NCBI RefSeq assembly: GCF_026626305.1
Contig: NZ_JAPNUE010000001.1
Span: forward strand, 806,001 to 870,000
Reading direction: 5' to 3'
Length of the DNA stretch: 64,000 nucleotides
DNA from: Frigidibacter sp. RF13
Lineage (GTDB): Bacteria; Pseudomonadota; Alphaproteobacteria; Rhodobacterales; Rhodobacteraceae
Below the pieces are notes generated by a model. It worked only from the letters and a program-made list of their open reading frames with translations, had not been told where the DNA came from and searched no databases. This document shows, one piece after another, positions 17,566 to 25,673 of the stretch. Numbering within the stretch: position 1 is the first letter of the stretch; each line of letters starts with the position of its first letter. The translations under genes and the position numbers were made by a program.

Positions 17566-18567
17566 TTACATACCGGTCGCGGCCTTCACGGCGGCGATCG
17601 TCTCGGCGCCGATCCGTTCGGCCATTTCCTCGTGGACGGGCAGCAGCGCCGCTTTCCAGGCCTCGAGCTCCTCGGGCGTCAGTTCGTGGAATTCGGTCGT
17701 CCCGGCCGCTTTCATCGCCTCGAGCGCCGCGTCATTCTCGCCCTTGGCGATCGAATTGGCATAGTCGGTCGCCTCGGCCATCGCCTGTTCCAGACCGGTG
17801 CGCACCTCGGCGGGCAGTTCGTCCCAGAACTTCTTGTTCACGATCACTGCATAGCCAAGATAGCCGTGGTTCGAGATGGTCGCGTGCTTTTGCACCTCGT
17901 TCATCTTCTGGGTATACATGTTCGAGGGCGGGTTCTCGGTGCCATCGACGACACCGGTCTGCAGCGCCTGATAAACCTCCGAGAAGGCCATCACCTGCGG
18001 CACCGCGCCCAGCGCGTTCATCTCGGCTTCCAGCACCTTCGAGGACTGGATGCGCATCTTCAGGCCGAGGAAATCGTCCGGCACGTTGAGCGGCGAGTTG
18101 GCCGACATGATCTTGAAACCATTGTCCCAGAAGGCGAGGCCAGTAATGCCCTTGTCCTCAAGCTTCGAGAACAGCATCTTGCCGACATCGCCGCCGGTCA
18201 CGGCATGCAGCGCGTCATAGCTCGGGAAGATGAACGGCAGGTCGAACACTTCGAAATCCTGCACGCCGAGGGGCCCGAACTTCGCCAGCGACGGCGCGAG
18301 CATCTGGACGGCGCCGAGCTGCAGCGCCTCAAGCTCTTCCTTGTCCTTGTAAAGCTGGCTGTTGGGATAGACTTCGACGTCCACCGCGCCGTTGGTGTAT
18401 TTCTCGGCCAGCTCCTCGAACTTCGCAGCGCCCTTGCCCTTGGGCGTATCGGGCGAGACGACATGGCTGAACTTGATGACGATCGGTTCGGCATGAGCCG
18501 GAAGCGCCACGGTCAGTGCAAGCGTTGCAGCCGTACCGAGGGCCGCGAAAAGGCGACGGTTCAACAT
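17566..18567 (-). CDS. dctP: TRAP transporter substrate-binding protein DctP
   Basis: A 333-residue periplasmic solute-binding protein with signal peptide MLNRRLFAALGTAATLALTV...HA. The mature part begins EPIVIKFSHVVSPDTPKG, typical of DctP. The conserved arginine region is LKMRIQSSKVLEAEMNALGA, and TGVVDGTENPPSN is a further signature. The start at 18567 follows GAGGAGG, whereas the frame's upstream ATG at 18624 would bury the signal peptide. The gene leads dctP-dctQ-dctM and is divergent from a sensor kinase/regulator pair that probably controls it. C4-dicarboxylates are the likeliest ligands. Confidence 0.92.
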   Translation of the reverse strand: MLNRRLFAALGTAATLALTVALPAHAEPIVIKFSHVVSPDTPKGKGAAKFEELAEKYTNGAVDVEVYPNSQLYKDKEELEALQLGAVQMLAPSLAKFGPLGVQDFEVFDLPFIFPSYDALHAVTGGDVGKMLFSKLEDKGITGLAFWDNGFKIMSANSPLNVPDDFLGLKMRIQSSKVLEAEMNALGAVPQVMAFSEVYQALQTGVVDGTENPPSNMYTQKMNEVQKHATISNHGYLGYAVIVNKKFWDELPAEVRTGLEQAMAEATDYANSIAKGENDAALEAMKAAGTTEFHELTPEELEAWKAALLPVHEEMAERIGAETIAAVKAATGM

Positions 18568-18636
18568 AATGATATCCTCCTCATCTCCGCCCCTCCGGCG
18601 GATTGGCTTCTTATTGCCAGCCATGGCGGCCTCTCG

Positions 18637-18658
18637 CTATTGTGGGTTTCCGCAATAG
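18637..18658. promoter_or_regulatory. Candidate operator between dctP and the sensor kinase gene
   Basis: CTATTGTGG (18637-18645) and CCGCAATAG (18650-18658) form an inverted repeat with one mismatch and a 4-base centre. Its place in the divergent promoter region suggests a binding site for the FixJ/DctR-like regulator encoded at 20712-21335. Confidence 0.45.
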
Positions 18659-18801
18659 ATGTGGTCCGGTTCGGGGTCTAGCCTGACTGGGCGGGCCCGA
18701 ACCGGGGAGGAAGACGGACCCTGCCGAAGCGCGAAGCGCATACGGATCAGGCGGAGCCCTGGTCGTCCGACCCTGCCCTTGCGGGCGGGCGGGTCGATCT
18801 T

Positions 18802-20715
18802 TTGTCGCTCATCCCCCTTGTTGCCATCGTCGCGCTTGTCAGCATCATCGGTCTTCTCTTCTGGCTCGTCAGCCGCAGCGACCTGGAACAGGCCCGCACC
18901 AAGCTTGCCACAGACGCGCTCTGGGTCGAGCAGACGTTGCGCTTCCAATTGTCGGTCGACGAGGACATGCTTGTGCGCCTCGCGCTTGACGAGGCGAGCG
19001 GCACGGCACAGGACGTGCTTGAGGCGCGCGCGCGGCTGCATATCGCCGCAAACCCCGAGGTCCTGTCGGTCGTCTGGCACGATGCCGACGGCAGCGCCCG
19101 GGCGGCGATCCCCGGCCCCGATGGCGCGGACGACCCCGACCTTGCCGCGATCCTGCAAAGATCGGCGACCCAGATCGCCCGGCCGCTCTATGGCGAGGTG
19201 CGCGAGAGGCGCGTCACGCTCGGCGTTCGCGGGCGGGGCGAGGGGCACTTCGTCACCGCGACCATCTCGCTGCCGCTACTCCTCGAACGCCACATTCCCT
19301 GGTGGATCGCCGAACAATATAGCGTGCAACTGACCGATGGCGGCGGAGCGCCCATTGCCCTGCGCGCGGGCCGCAACCCGGCAACCGGCAACCCGACCCA
19401 TGTGATCAGCTTCGACCCGCCGATCCGGGGGGCCGCTCTCAGCATCACCCCCTATGACCCGCCGGTCGCCATCGCCAACATGCTGATCAGCGCGGCGATC
19501 GCGGGTCTCGCGCTTTTCGCGCTTCTCGCCATGCTTGCCTTGTTTCTCAGCGCCCGGCGGCGGCGGCGCGCCGAACAGAGGCTCCGCGCCGAAATGGCCT
19601 TCCGCCATTCGATGGAAGAAAGCCTGACGGTGGGCCTGCGCGCCAAGGACAAGGCGGGCCGTATCCTTTACGTCAATTCCGCCTTCTGCAATCTGGTCGG
19701 CTGGCCACAGGCCGATCTCGTGGGCCGCGCCGCCCCAATGCCCTACTGGGCGCCGGACCGGCTGGAGGAAACGATCGCCCGCCAGAAGGCGCTGGAAAGG
19801 GGTGGCCGCGCGCCGCAATCGTTCGAGACCCGCTTCCTGCGCCGCGACGGGACCGAGATCGACGTGCAGGTCTATGAGGCGCCGCTTATCGACGCGCGGG
19901 GCGAACATCGCGGCTGGATGGGATCGGTCATCGACATCAGCGCGGCCAAAACGGCCGCGCGCACCGCCCGGCTGCAGGAAGAAAGCCTGGCGCGCACCGG
20001 GCGCTTGGTGACGCTCGGTGAAATGGCCTCGACGCTCGCGCATGAGCTGAACCAACCGCTCGCCGCCATTGCAAGCTATGCGGCGGGCATGTCGAACCTG
20101 ATCGCCTCGGGCAAAGCCGATCCGGCCGTGATCGGCCCGGCCATGGAGAAACTCTCCCATCAGGCGGGCCGCGCGGGCCAGATCATCCGCCGCATCCAGG
20201 ATTTCGTGAAGAAGCGCGAGCCGCGCTTCTCGACCCTCGCACTTGAAGAGATCGTCACCGAAACGCTCGGCTTCCTCGCCGCCGACGCGCGCGAGAACCG
20301 CGTCCAGCTGGTGACCGAGCTCGGGGCGGCTCCGCCTGTCGAGGCCGACCGCATCCTGATCGAACAGCTTCTGATCAATCTCATCCGCAACGGGATGGAA
20401 GCGATGGCGGAGGTGACCGTGGAGGCCCGCACCCTGACCATCCGGCTTTCGGCCACCGCCGAGGGCGATGCATTGATCGAGGTCGCCGACCGCGGCCCGG
20501 GCATAGCGCCGGAAGTGGCCGACCGGCTCTTCGACGCCTTCACCTCGACCAAGACCCAAGGCATGGGCATGGGGCTGAATATCTGCCGCTCGATCGTCGA
20601 GCTGCACCGCGGCAAGCTCGCCCACCGGCCGGGCGCGGCGGGCGGAACGATCTTCTCGGTCACCCTGCCTGCGGCTGTCCCTCATATCCAGGAACCCGAG
20701 GAGGCAGCCGAATGA
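18802..20715 (+). CDS. DctB-like sensor histidine kinase with PAS domain
   Basis: A 637-residue kinase: membrane helix near residues 1-24, periplasmic sensor to about residue 220, second helix to about 250, PAS domain about 270-395, then the kinase core. The phosphorylated His is in STLAHELNQPLAAI. The N, G1 and G2 boxes are LINLIRNGMEAM, DRGPGIAP and GMGMGLNICRSIV. No ATG or GTG occurs between the upstream in-frame stop (18679) and the first helix. TTG at 18802 is used here, but a CTG at 18721 has a strong GGGGAGG site about 10 bases before it and would add 27 residues. The kinase is coupled by ATGA to the regulator downstream and probably senses the TRAP substrate. Confidence 0.87.
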   Translation: MSLIPLVAIVALVSIIGLLFWLVSRSDLEQARTKLATDALWVEQTLRFQLSVDEDMLVRLALDEASGTAQDVLEARARLHIAANPEVLSVVWHDADGSARAAIPGPDGADDPDLAAILQRSATQIARPLYGEVRERRVTLGVRGRGEGHFVTATISLPLLLERHIPWWIAEQYSVQLTDGGGAPIALRAGRNPATGNPTHVISFDPPIRGAALSITPYDPPVAIANMLISAAIAGLALFALLAMLALFLSARRRRRAEQRLRAEMAFRHSMEESLTVGLRAKDKAGRILYVNSAFCNLVGWPQADLVGRAAPMPYWAPDRLEETIARQKALERGGRAPQSFETRFLRRDGTEIDVQVYEAPLIDARGEHRGWMGSVIDISAAKTAARTARLQEESLARTGRLVTLGEMASTLAHELNQPLAAIASYAAGMSNLIASGKADPAVIGPAMEKLSHQAGRAGQIIRRIQDFVKKREPRFSTLALEEIVTETLGFLAADARENRVQLVTELGAAPPVEADRILIEQLLINLIRNGMEAMAEVTVEARTLTIRLSATAEGDALIEVADRGPGIAPEVADRLFDAFTSTKTQGMGMGLNICRSIVELHRGKLAHRPGAAGGTIFSVTLPAAVPHIQEPEEAAE

Positions 20716-21335
20716 CCGCCCCCCGTCCCGGCCGCATCCACATAATCGACGACGAGGACACCATCCGCGACTCGCTCGCCTTCCTCTTCGCCTCGCGCGG
20801 GCTCGCGGCACAAGGCTGGAGCTCGGGCGAGGCATTCCTTGCCGCCCTCCCCCTCCCCGATTGCGCCTGCATCATCCTCGATGTGCGGATGGAGGGTCTG
20901 AGCGGCCCCGAGACCTTCAACGCCGTGCGAGGCGCGGGCTGCGAGGCACCGGTGATCTTCCTCACCGGCCATGCCGACGTACCGGTCGCTGTGCAATCGC
21001 TGAAGGCGGGCGCCTATGATTTCCTCGAAAAACCCTTCAACGACAATCAGATCGTCGATCTGGCGCTGAAGGCGATGGCGCTCAATGCCGAGCGCGAAAC
21101 CGGCGAAGAGGCCCGCCGCGATCTGGCCGCGCGCCGCGCCGCCCTGTCGGCGCGGGAAGAAGAGGTGATGGCGCTCATGCTCACCGGCAGCCTCAACAAG
21201 CAGATCGCCGACCGGCTCGGCATCGCCATGCGCACCGTCGAAGTCCACCGCTCTCGCATCCTGACCAAGATGGGCGCGCGCAATGCGACTGAACTCGCAA
21301 CCCTTCTCGCGAGCCTCCCGCAATCAGACCGTTGA
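20712..21335 (+). CDS. FixJ/DctR-type response regulator
   Basis: A 207-residue regulator with an N-terminal receiver domain (acidic IIDDEDTIRD, phosphoacceptor Asp57 in IILDVRMEGLSG, Thr in FLTGHADVP, Lys in FLEKPF). A LuxR-type HTH follows (LSAREEEVMALMLTGSLNKQ, RTVEVHRSRILTKMG). It overlaps the kinase gene by 4 bp. With the kinase it forms the likely control system of the divergent TRAP operon. The FixJ architecture differs from the sigma-54-dependent DctD found with DctB in rhizobia. Confidence 0.9.
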   Translation: MTAPRPGRIHIIDDEDTIRDSLAFLFASRGLAAQGWSSGEAFLAALPLPDCACIILDVRMEGLSGPETFNAVRGAGCEAPVIFLTGHADVPVAVQSLKAGAYDFLEKPFNDNQIVDLALKAMALNAERETGEEARRDLAARRAALSAREEEVMALMLTGSLNKQIADRLGIAMRTVEVHRSRILTKMGARNATELATLLASLPQSDR

Positions 21336-21376
21336 CCCCGCGCTCCGCGCGGGCTAGAGAACCCTCGCCTCGATCC

Positions 21377-21450
21377 GGCGGGTTGGCGGAGAGGTTACGC
21401 AGCGGATTGCAAATCCGTGAAGACCGGTTCGATTCCGGTACCCGCCTCCA
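21377..21450 (+). tRNA. tRNA-Cys (GCA), integration target
   Basis: A complete cloverleaf with acceptor stem GGCGGGT/ACCCGCC, discriminator T, and encoded CCA. The anticodon loop TTGCAAA gives GCA for cysteine, and the T arm is CCGGTTCGATTCCGG. The last 48 bases, from the anticodon stem to CCA, are repeated exactly at 32074-32121, so this gene is the attachment site of the element to its right, which restores the tRNA. Confidence 0.95.
21403..21450 (+). repeat. attL, left direct repeat of the island
   Basis: 48 bases identical to 32074-32121. The core begins in the anticodon stem and runs through the encoded CCA, and it includes the GCA anticodon. Confidence 0.93.
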
Positions 21451-21518
21451 ATATTTTCAATGACTTGTGGCATTCTGCTCGCCTTGTTGTGTGTGTTTTG
21501 AAACTTCGTTTGAAACAT

Positions 21519-22547
21519 TCACGTTCTGGCCTTGTTCCGTTCCAAACGATTCCGGGCTTCCTGCGCCCGCGTCGCCAGCTCGATTTGTCGCACCGTACCG
21601 CCGTACTTCTTGAGCATCTCGACACCTGAGTGGCCGGTCACCGCTTTGACCATCTCGTCGGTGCATCCCGACTGGTAGAGCTCGATAGTCGCGTTCTTGC
21701 GCAACCCATGCGTTACATAGGATTCCGCCTCGGGGTGTTTCATCTTTGATTTCACATCGCGCATTTCGTCGGCGATGGTCCGATAATGTACCGGGCGCCC
21801 CTTGGCGTCGGTGACCACCGTGAGGCCCTTTTTCTCCATGCCGCCGAGAAACGTGGCCAGACGCGCTGTAAGCGGTATCCAGAGCCGCTTGTCGGTCTTG
21901 CCCTGGGTGAAGTCATAGGCGCCGTCCGCGAAGTGATCCCAGCGCATTTTCAGAACATCGCCGATCCGCTGGCCGGTGCCGATGCAAAGCTCATATACCA
22001 GGCGCGCGCGAGGCGTCGCAACGGTCTCGAATTCGGCCCGCACGTCTTCTGGCCACGGTACCCACCCGTCGCTCTCCTGCTTGAAAAGCGGTATGCCTTT
22101 GGCCGGGTTGCCGTGCTCCTTCTTAAGGAAGCCGATCAGGCGGGCATGGTTCATCAGGACGACCATGACTTGCACGAGGTAGTTCGCCTGCCGCCAGCGA
22201 TCGGCGTTTGCCCGGTGGAGTTCGTAGACATGGTGCGGCTCGATCTTGGCAGGATCCTTGCTGCCCCAGATCGTCCGAATATGGCCGATGTATTTCTGGT
22301 AGTCAGCCTTCGTGCGCGGCTTAAGCTTCTTGAAGGCATCGCCCTCGTAATAAGACAGAATGAGGGTCTCAAAGCTCCTTTTTGAGGGGAGCGGGTCGCG
22401 GCCGCGCAGAAGCTGGTTGTAGTGGTCCCAGAATTCGGGCGTGCCGGGCTTTTCTTTCATCATCACCGAGAGGCCGCGCGACCGACGAATGAAGCGAACG
22501 TAACCGCGGTCGCGATACACGAATTTTGGCAGACCATCCTTTGTCAT
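21519..22547 (-). CDS. int: Tyrosine recombinase/integrase of the island
   Basis: A 342-residue phage-type integrase. The catalytic residues can be placed as Arg194 (TGQRIGDVLKMRW), Lys217 (TQGKTDKRLW), His280 and Arg283 (YVTHGLRKNA), His306 (TGHSGVEM) and the nucleophile Tyr315 (KKYGG). An N-terminal SAM-like core-binding domain covers about residues 55-145. It points toward attL, 68 bases away, and integrates at tRNA-Cys. Its start overlaps the upstream 64-residue gene (ATGA), so it is the last gene of a regulatory operon. Confidence 0.95.
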   Translation of the reverse strand: MTKDGLPKFVYRDRGYVRFIRRSRGLSVMMKEKPGTPEFWDHYNQLLRGRDPLPSKRSFETLILSYYEGDAFKKLKPRTKADYQKYIGHIRTIWGSKDPAKIEPHHVYELHRANADRWRQANYLVQVMVVLMNHARLIGFLKKEHGNPAKGIPLFKQESDGWVPWPEDVRAEFETVATPRARLVYELCIGTGQRIGDVLKMRWDHFADGAYDFTQGKTDKRLWIPLTARLATFLGGMEKKGLTVVTDAKGRPVHYRTIADEMRDVKSKMKHPEAESYVTHGLRKNATIELYQSGCTDEMVKAVTGHSGVEMLKKYGGTVRQIELATRAQEARNRLERNKART

Positions 22548-22738
22548 TTGCCCATCCTCAGATCGGCTGCGAGAAAGTCGTCGTTTGATTCCGGCAGCGT
22601 CATTCCGGCATCGATCGTCACGCTGCCGTCTGGCCTGATCTCGAATTTGGCACGCGCCCAGCCGGCCGCCCGCGCCTCACGCATAAGCGCCGCGACCGTC
22701 TGCTTTGCAACTGTTTGGGCGCGCGGGTTTGCCATCAT
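22544..22738 (-). CDS. Small conserved protein encoded before the integrase
   Basis: A 64-residue protein of unknown function with an alanine/arginine-rich first half (AKQTVAALMREARAAGWARA) and a second half reading KFEIRPDGSVTIDAGM, a short beta strand pattern. It overlaps the gene before and the integrase after by 4 bp each. The position suggests a role in integration or excision, perhaps as a small directionality factor, but there is no clear DNA-binding motif. Confidence 0.7.
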   Translation of the reverse strand: MMANPRAQTVAKQTVAALMREARAAGWARAKFEIRPDGSVTIDAGMTLPESNDDFLAADLRMGK

Positions 22739-23283
22739 TTGTCGCCTTCCTCTGCATCGGCTAGGGATGCGATCCTACCGGCTAGAGCGGGAAGCAATTC
22801 GTCGAAATAGTCAGGCAACGCTGCGCCCATAGATTTCAAATCAAGTAGGATTGATGCAGCCCCTCGGTCAGGGGCCCTGTCCAAATTGCTACCTTGGAAT
22901 AGCGGCACCACCGTCCAGCCAAGAAATGCATCCTTGTTGCTGTAGGCCGCAGCATATCGATGGTTCTCGAGTGGTGCTCTGACTGCGAATGGTCCCAGTC
23001 GTTTCTGCTTGATCGCCCATACCGCCACTCGGCTCCCGATCAGAGTCGAGATGCTACGCGCAGTGAAGAGATCAACATTCGAGTCAGAAAGCTGCCGCAA
23101 CAGGCAAACGATCAACACATCGAAGTTATCGTAGAGCCAACGTCCATTTTCTTGGAGCACCCCAATTCCTTCGAAAACGCCTCGGCGGCGCCAGTCACGT
23201 TGGGTATCTGGCGAAACACCCGTGATTTCAGCGAGGCGCGCCGGCGCTATTGTAGGTTGGGAGTGAAAAACAGTGTCGCGCAT
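22735..23283 (-). CDS. MerR/AlpA-like DNA-binding regulator of the island
   Basis: A 182-residue protein. The N-terminus has a MerR-type helix-turn-helix: ARLAEITGVSPDTQRDWRRR, then a wing with NGRWLYDNFDVLIVCLLRQL. The C-terminal half is unassigned. AlpA/MerR-like proteins activate excision and replication genes in phage satellites, and this protein sits at the head of the integrase operon. It is followed by two tightly overlapping genes. A palindrome with ACCGTG/CACGGT arms lies just upstream and may be its own binding site. Confidence 0.75.
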   Translation of the reverse strand: MRDTVFHSQPTIAPARLAEITGVSPDTQRDWRRRGVFEGIGVLQENGRWLYDNFDVLIVCLLRQLSDSNVDLFTARSISTLIGSRVAVWAIKQKRLGPFAVRAPLENHRYAAAYSNKDAFLGWTVVPLFQGSNLDRAPDRGAASILLDLKSMGAALPDYFDELLPALAGRIASLADAEEGDK

Positions 23284-23291
23284 CTTGCTTT

Positions 23292-23336
23292 ACCGTGGCA
23301 TATTCTCACACATATACCGTGATATGATACCACGGT
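23292..23336. promoter_or_regulatory. Candidate operators upstream of the MerR-like gene
   Basis: ACCGTG (23316-23321) and CACGGT (23331-23336) form a palindrome with a 9-base AT-rich centre. A third half-site, ACCGTGG, is at 23292-23298. They lie 9-53 bases upstream of the MerR-like start, fit for autoregulation. Confidence 0.5.
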
Positions 23337-23342
23337 CAAGCT

Positions 23343-23654
23343 TCAACTCGAAACTTTGCGCGTAACGTGTCGAGCATATCCGAGCACCATTTCGGCCACC
23401 TCCGCATGTGTAACGATTTCGGAGCCGCCGTCGCCGCGAGTCAGGTTGACGCCGCCTGCTGCAGACATGAGCCGCACCACTTCCTGCGACTTCAGAAGAT
23501 ACCGGGCATCGCACACGAAGCGATCGCACGGCTCTATGATGAGCCAATCGCCCCTACGCAAGCCGAGGCCGGGCGCATCATCAAGCATTTCGCTCACCAA
23601 TCCCCTTGCCCGTGCAAACGCCTGACAGTCCGCAATCCGAATTTCGCCACTCAT
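23343..23654 (-). CDS. Hypothetical island protein
   Basis: A 103-residue protein starting MSGEIRIADCQAFARARG. It contains GDWLIIEPCDRFVCDARYLL, which reads like a beta-rich domain, as found around repressor C-terminal regions. No family is recognised. The start overlaps the preceding gene's stop (ATGA), so the two are cotranscribed. Function could lie in regulation or helper interference. Confidence 0.6.
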   Translation of the reverse strand: MSGEIRIADCQAFARARGLVSEMLDDAPGLGLRRGDWLIIEPCDRFVCDARYLLKSQEVVRLMSAAGGVNLTRGDGGSEIVTHAEVAEMVLGYARHVTRKVSS

Positions 23655-23854
23655 AGCCGCTCCAATCTCGCATGTGCGATCTTGATCGCGATCCTTTGGT
23701 TCGCGACGCACATCATCAGGCGTACGCGGTCTACATCTTCCGGCCCGTCGCCGAGCGCATCCAGCGCCAGGGTCAGGGCGTCATGCATTTCCGTGAATTC
23801 CATATCGGTGAGTGTTCTTCTGCCTTTTGCGCAGGCGCGTTGCTTGGTGATCAT
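23651..23854 (-). CDS. Small hypothetical island protein
   Basis: A 67-residue, mostly helical protein (EMHDALTLALDALGDGPEDV, then a basic helix ending HARLERL). A GAGG site lies 9 bases before the ATG. It is the first leftward gene from the divergent control region facing the XRE-type regulator. No family is recognised. Confidence 0.55.
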   Translation of the reverse strand: MITKQRACAKGRRTLTDMEFTEMHDALTLALDALGDGPEDVDRVRLMMCVANQRIAIKIAHARLERL

Positions 23855-23884
23855 TGCGTCTTTCCTCGATTTGAACTACACAAT

Positions 23885-23919
23885 AAGTGCAATAGTGCAC
23901 CAATAGCGCAATTGCACTT
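23885..23919. promoter_or_regulatory. Candidate operator of the XRE repressor
   Basis: AAGTGCAAT (23885-23893) and ATTGCACTT (23911-23919) are perfect inverted arms. Two further related copies (AGTGCA and GCGCAAT) lie between them. The array sits between the divergent starts at 23854 and 23938, where a repressor would control both promoters. Confidence 0.6.
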
Positions 23920-23937
23920 TTAATGCAAGGTGGCGAA

Positions 23938-24189
23938 ATGGCCAGACCACACATGACGCCTGAACAGTTACGCGCCGCTCGAGCTCTGCTAGGGTGGTCA
24001 CAAGACTATCTCGCAAGCTTGGCGCAGGTTTCGAAACGCACTATTGCTGGGTACGAACTCGGCCAAACCGCACCAAACCCATCAACCTACGTGTCGTTGA
24101 TCTGGGCCTTGGAGGACGGCGGTGTCGAGTTCATAGCTGAGAACGGCGGAGGACCCGGCGTTCGACTGAGAAAGGGAACACATGGCTGA
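23938..24189 (+). CDS. XRE-family helix-turn-helix regulator
   Basis: An 83-residue protein with a single HTH: MTPEQLRAARALLGWSQDYL, then AQVSKRTIAGYELG. The C-terminal segment (WALEDGGVEFIAENGGGPGV) is common among small phage regulators. ATG 23938 is chosen since AAGG lies 8 bases upstream; the ATG at 23923 would place that site inside the gene. It is probably the lysogeny-type repressor of the island. The stop overlaps the next gene by 8 bp. Confidence 0.85.
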   Translation: MARPHMTPEQLRAARALLGWSQDYLASLAQVSKRTIAGYELGQTAPNPSTYVSLIWALEDGGVEFIAENGGGPGVRLRKGTHG

Positions 24190-24382
24190 AACGGTGAAAA
24201 TCCAAGATACCCAAAGCGAAGCGCGTGTGGCGTTCGACATGGCGCAATGGCTTTGGAACCGCGTCCATAAGGAACAACCGTCGACCACCGCAGAGGCCGA
24301 ACAGTTTCTTGCGCTTGTAGGCCAATGCAAAGCTGCACTGATGGGCGCGGAGACATTCAATCTGAAACACGTTTTCGGCTAG
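24182..24382 (+). CDS. Small hypothetical protein coupled to the XRE regulator
   Basis: A 66-residue, helix-rich protein (ARVAFDMAQWLWNRVHKEQP, then a run AEAEQFLALVGQCKAALMG). It overlaps the repressor gene by 8 bp, so the pair is a translational unit. No family is recognised. It could be an anti-repressor, a repressor cofactor or part of superinfection immunity. Confidence 0.6.
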   Translation: MAETVKIQDTQSEARVAFDMAQWLWNRVHKEQPSTTAEAEQFLALVGQCKAALMGAETFNLKHVFG

Positions 24383-24417
24383 AACACGGCCGCGTGCGAG
24401 CCAAAGCTGAAAGCAGC

Positions 24418-24444
24418 ATCGGGCGGGACATAGCCCCGCCCGAT
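24418..24444. terminator. Hairpin between convergent island operons
   Basis: ATCGGGCGGG and CCCGCCCGAT form a perfect 10-bp stem with a 7-base loop. It lies between the rightward regulator operon (ends 24382) and the leftward head operon (ends 24588). No T tract follows on either strand. The remaining bases from 24445 to 24587 show no gene. Confidence 0.55.
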
Positions 24445-24587
24445 CTGTCGAGGCCGGTTCTCAAGGCCTCCTCGACCGCACCGCGCCCGCAGGATCAACG
24501 GGCCGTGCCTATTCGCGGTTTTCCCACTCGCGACTTACGGGGATGCCTTCGGCGCAGAAGAACCAGGGCGACACCCTACCCTATTCG

Positions 24588-25673
24588 TCATGCCAGGTCG
24601 TCGCCCCCGGCAAAGTTCACCGCCTTCACTGCCGCAGCCACCACCGCATCATCGAGCCCAGCGGCTTTGGCATCGGCCATGGTTTGCACCAGCGTCTGCA
24701 ACGCACGCGCCCGGCCGCTCGTGTCATGAGCCTGCAGGGGGCGGATCACGTCGATCGAGATTTCCCCGCCAAGCTTCTCCGCACATTCCTCGGCGATCAG
24801 TTCGGCAATCGGCTGCAGCGTCCATGCCGCAAGGTGCCGCTGGGCCTCGCGGACCAGCGGCCCTTGTGCGGCGGGCACAAAGAGCGAAGGCAGGACGCCG
24901 AAGGCAGTCAGGATCGAAGCGCGGGCGCTCTCAAGCACGGGATGCACCATCGACCTGGACAAATCCGGCGTCACGTCATTCGACCGCCAGTCCTGTTGCG
25001 GTGCGGGTCCACCGACCGCCTGGACGTTGACCGACTCGCGCAGCAAAACCCGCCCCCGCCGCCCGCGGAAGCCGAGGCCGATTGTCTCCAATTCGGTCGC
25101 TGCCGTTTCTGGAAACGGGATGATCTGCGAGCCGATCGGGGCGAATTCGTAAACCTCGCCGAGAGCCGATTCCAGCGTGTGAAGGAGCGATGCCGAGAGC
25201 TGCGCGCGCCGCAAGGGTGGCGTGCCGGTCCAGGGCGCCACACTATCCGAACCGATCCGCAGATGTACTACCTCTGCCGCCAGCGCCGTCGCGCTACGCC
25301 CGCCGCCCGCATCGGGCAGGCTGAGCCGATAAGCGCGAGGAATGCCGTCGCGGGTCGAAACGTCCCAGTCAGAGGCCGCGATAAGCCCCAGGTCGCCGAT
25401 CATGAAGACCGCTTCGCCGCGCAGTGCCAGAGCGCGCGCCACAAGCGCCATGGTGCGGCGATCGAGGTAATCCGTGCCCTGCACGTCCGCGAGCGCGAAT
25501 GCGCCCTCCCAGAGGCTTACACAGCTCTGCACCGTCGCGGTCAGATCCCCGAGCCCCGAACGGCCGGCAATGTAGCTGGCCCGCGCCGCCATGATTTCGG
25601 CTGTATATCCGGCACCCGACGATCGCAGCTCGATCGGGTCAGCCTTGCGGCGGAAGAAATCGAGAATGCCCAT
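24588..25673 (-). CDS. Phage portal protein
   Basis: A 361-residue portal protein of the HK97/SPP1-like family, somewhat shorter than HK97 portal. It starts MGILDFFRRK as many do. Family stretches are ATVQSCVSLWEGAFALA, VVHLRIGSD and FGVLPSLF. A portal forms the dodecameric channel through which DNA enters the head. Its ATG overlaps the connector stop by one base (TGATG). It is the last gene of the head module; no tail adaptor or tail gene follows. Confidence 0.85.
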   Translation of the reverse strand: MGILDFFRRKADPIELRSSGAGYTAEIMAARASYIAGRSGLGDLTATVQSCVSLWEGAFALADVQGTDYLDRRTMALVARALALRGEAVFMIGDLGLIAASDWDVSTRDGIPRAYRLSLPDAGGGRSATALAAEVVHLRIGSDSVAPWTGTPPLRRAQLSASLLHTLESALGEVYEFAPIGSQIIPFPETAATELETIGLGFRGRRGRVLLRESVNVQAVGGPAPQQDWRSNDVTPDLSRSMVHPVLESARASILTAFGVLPSLFVPAAQGPLVREAQRHLAAWTLQPIAELIAEECAEKLGGEISIDVIRPLQAHDTSGRARALQTLVQTMADAKAAGLDDAVVAAAVKAVNFAGGDDLA

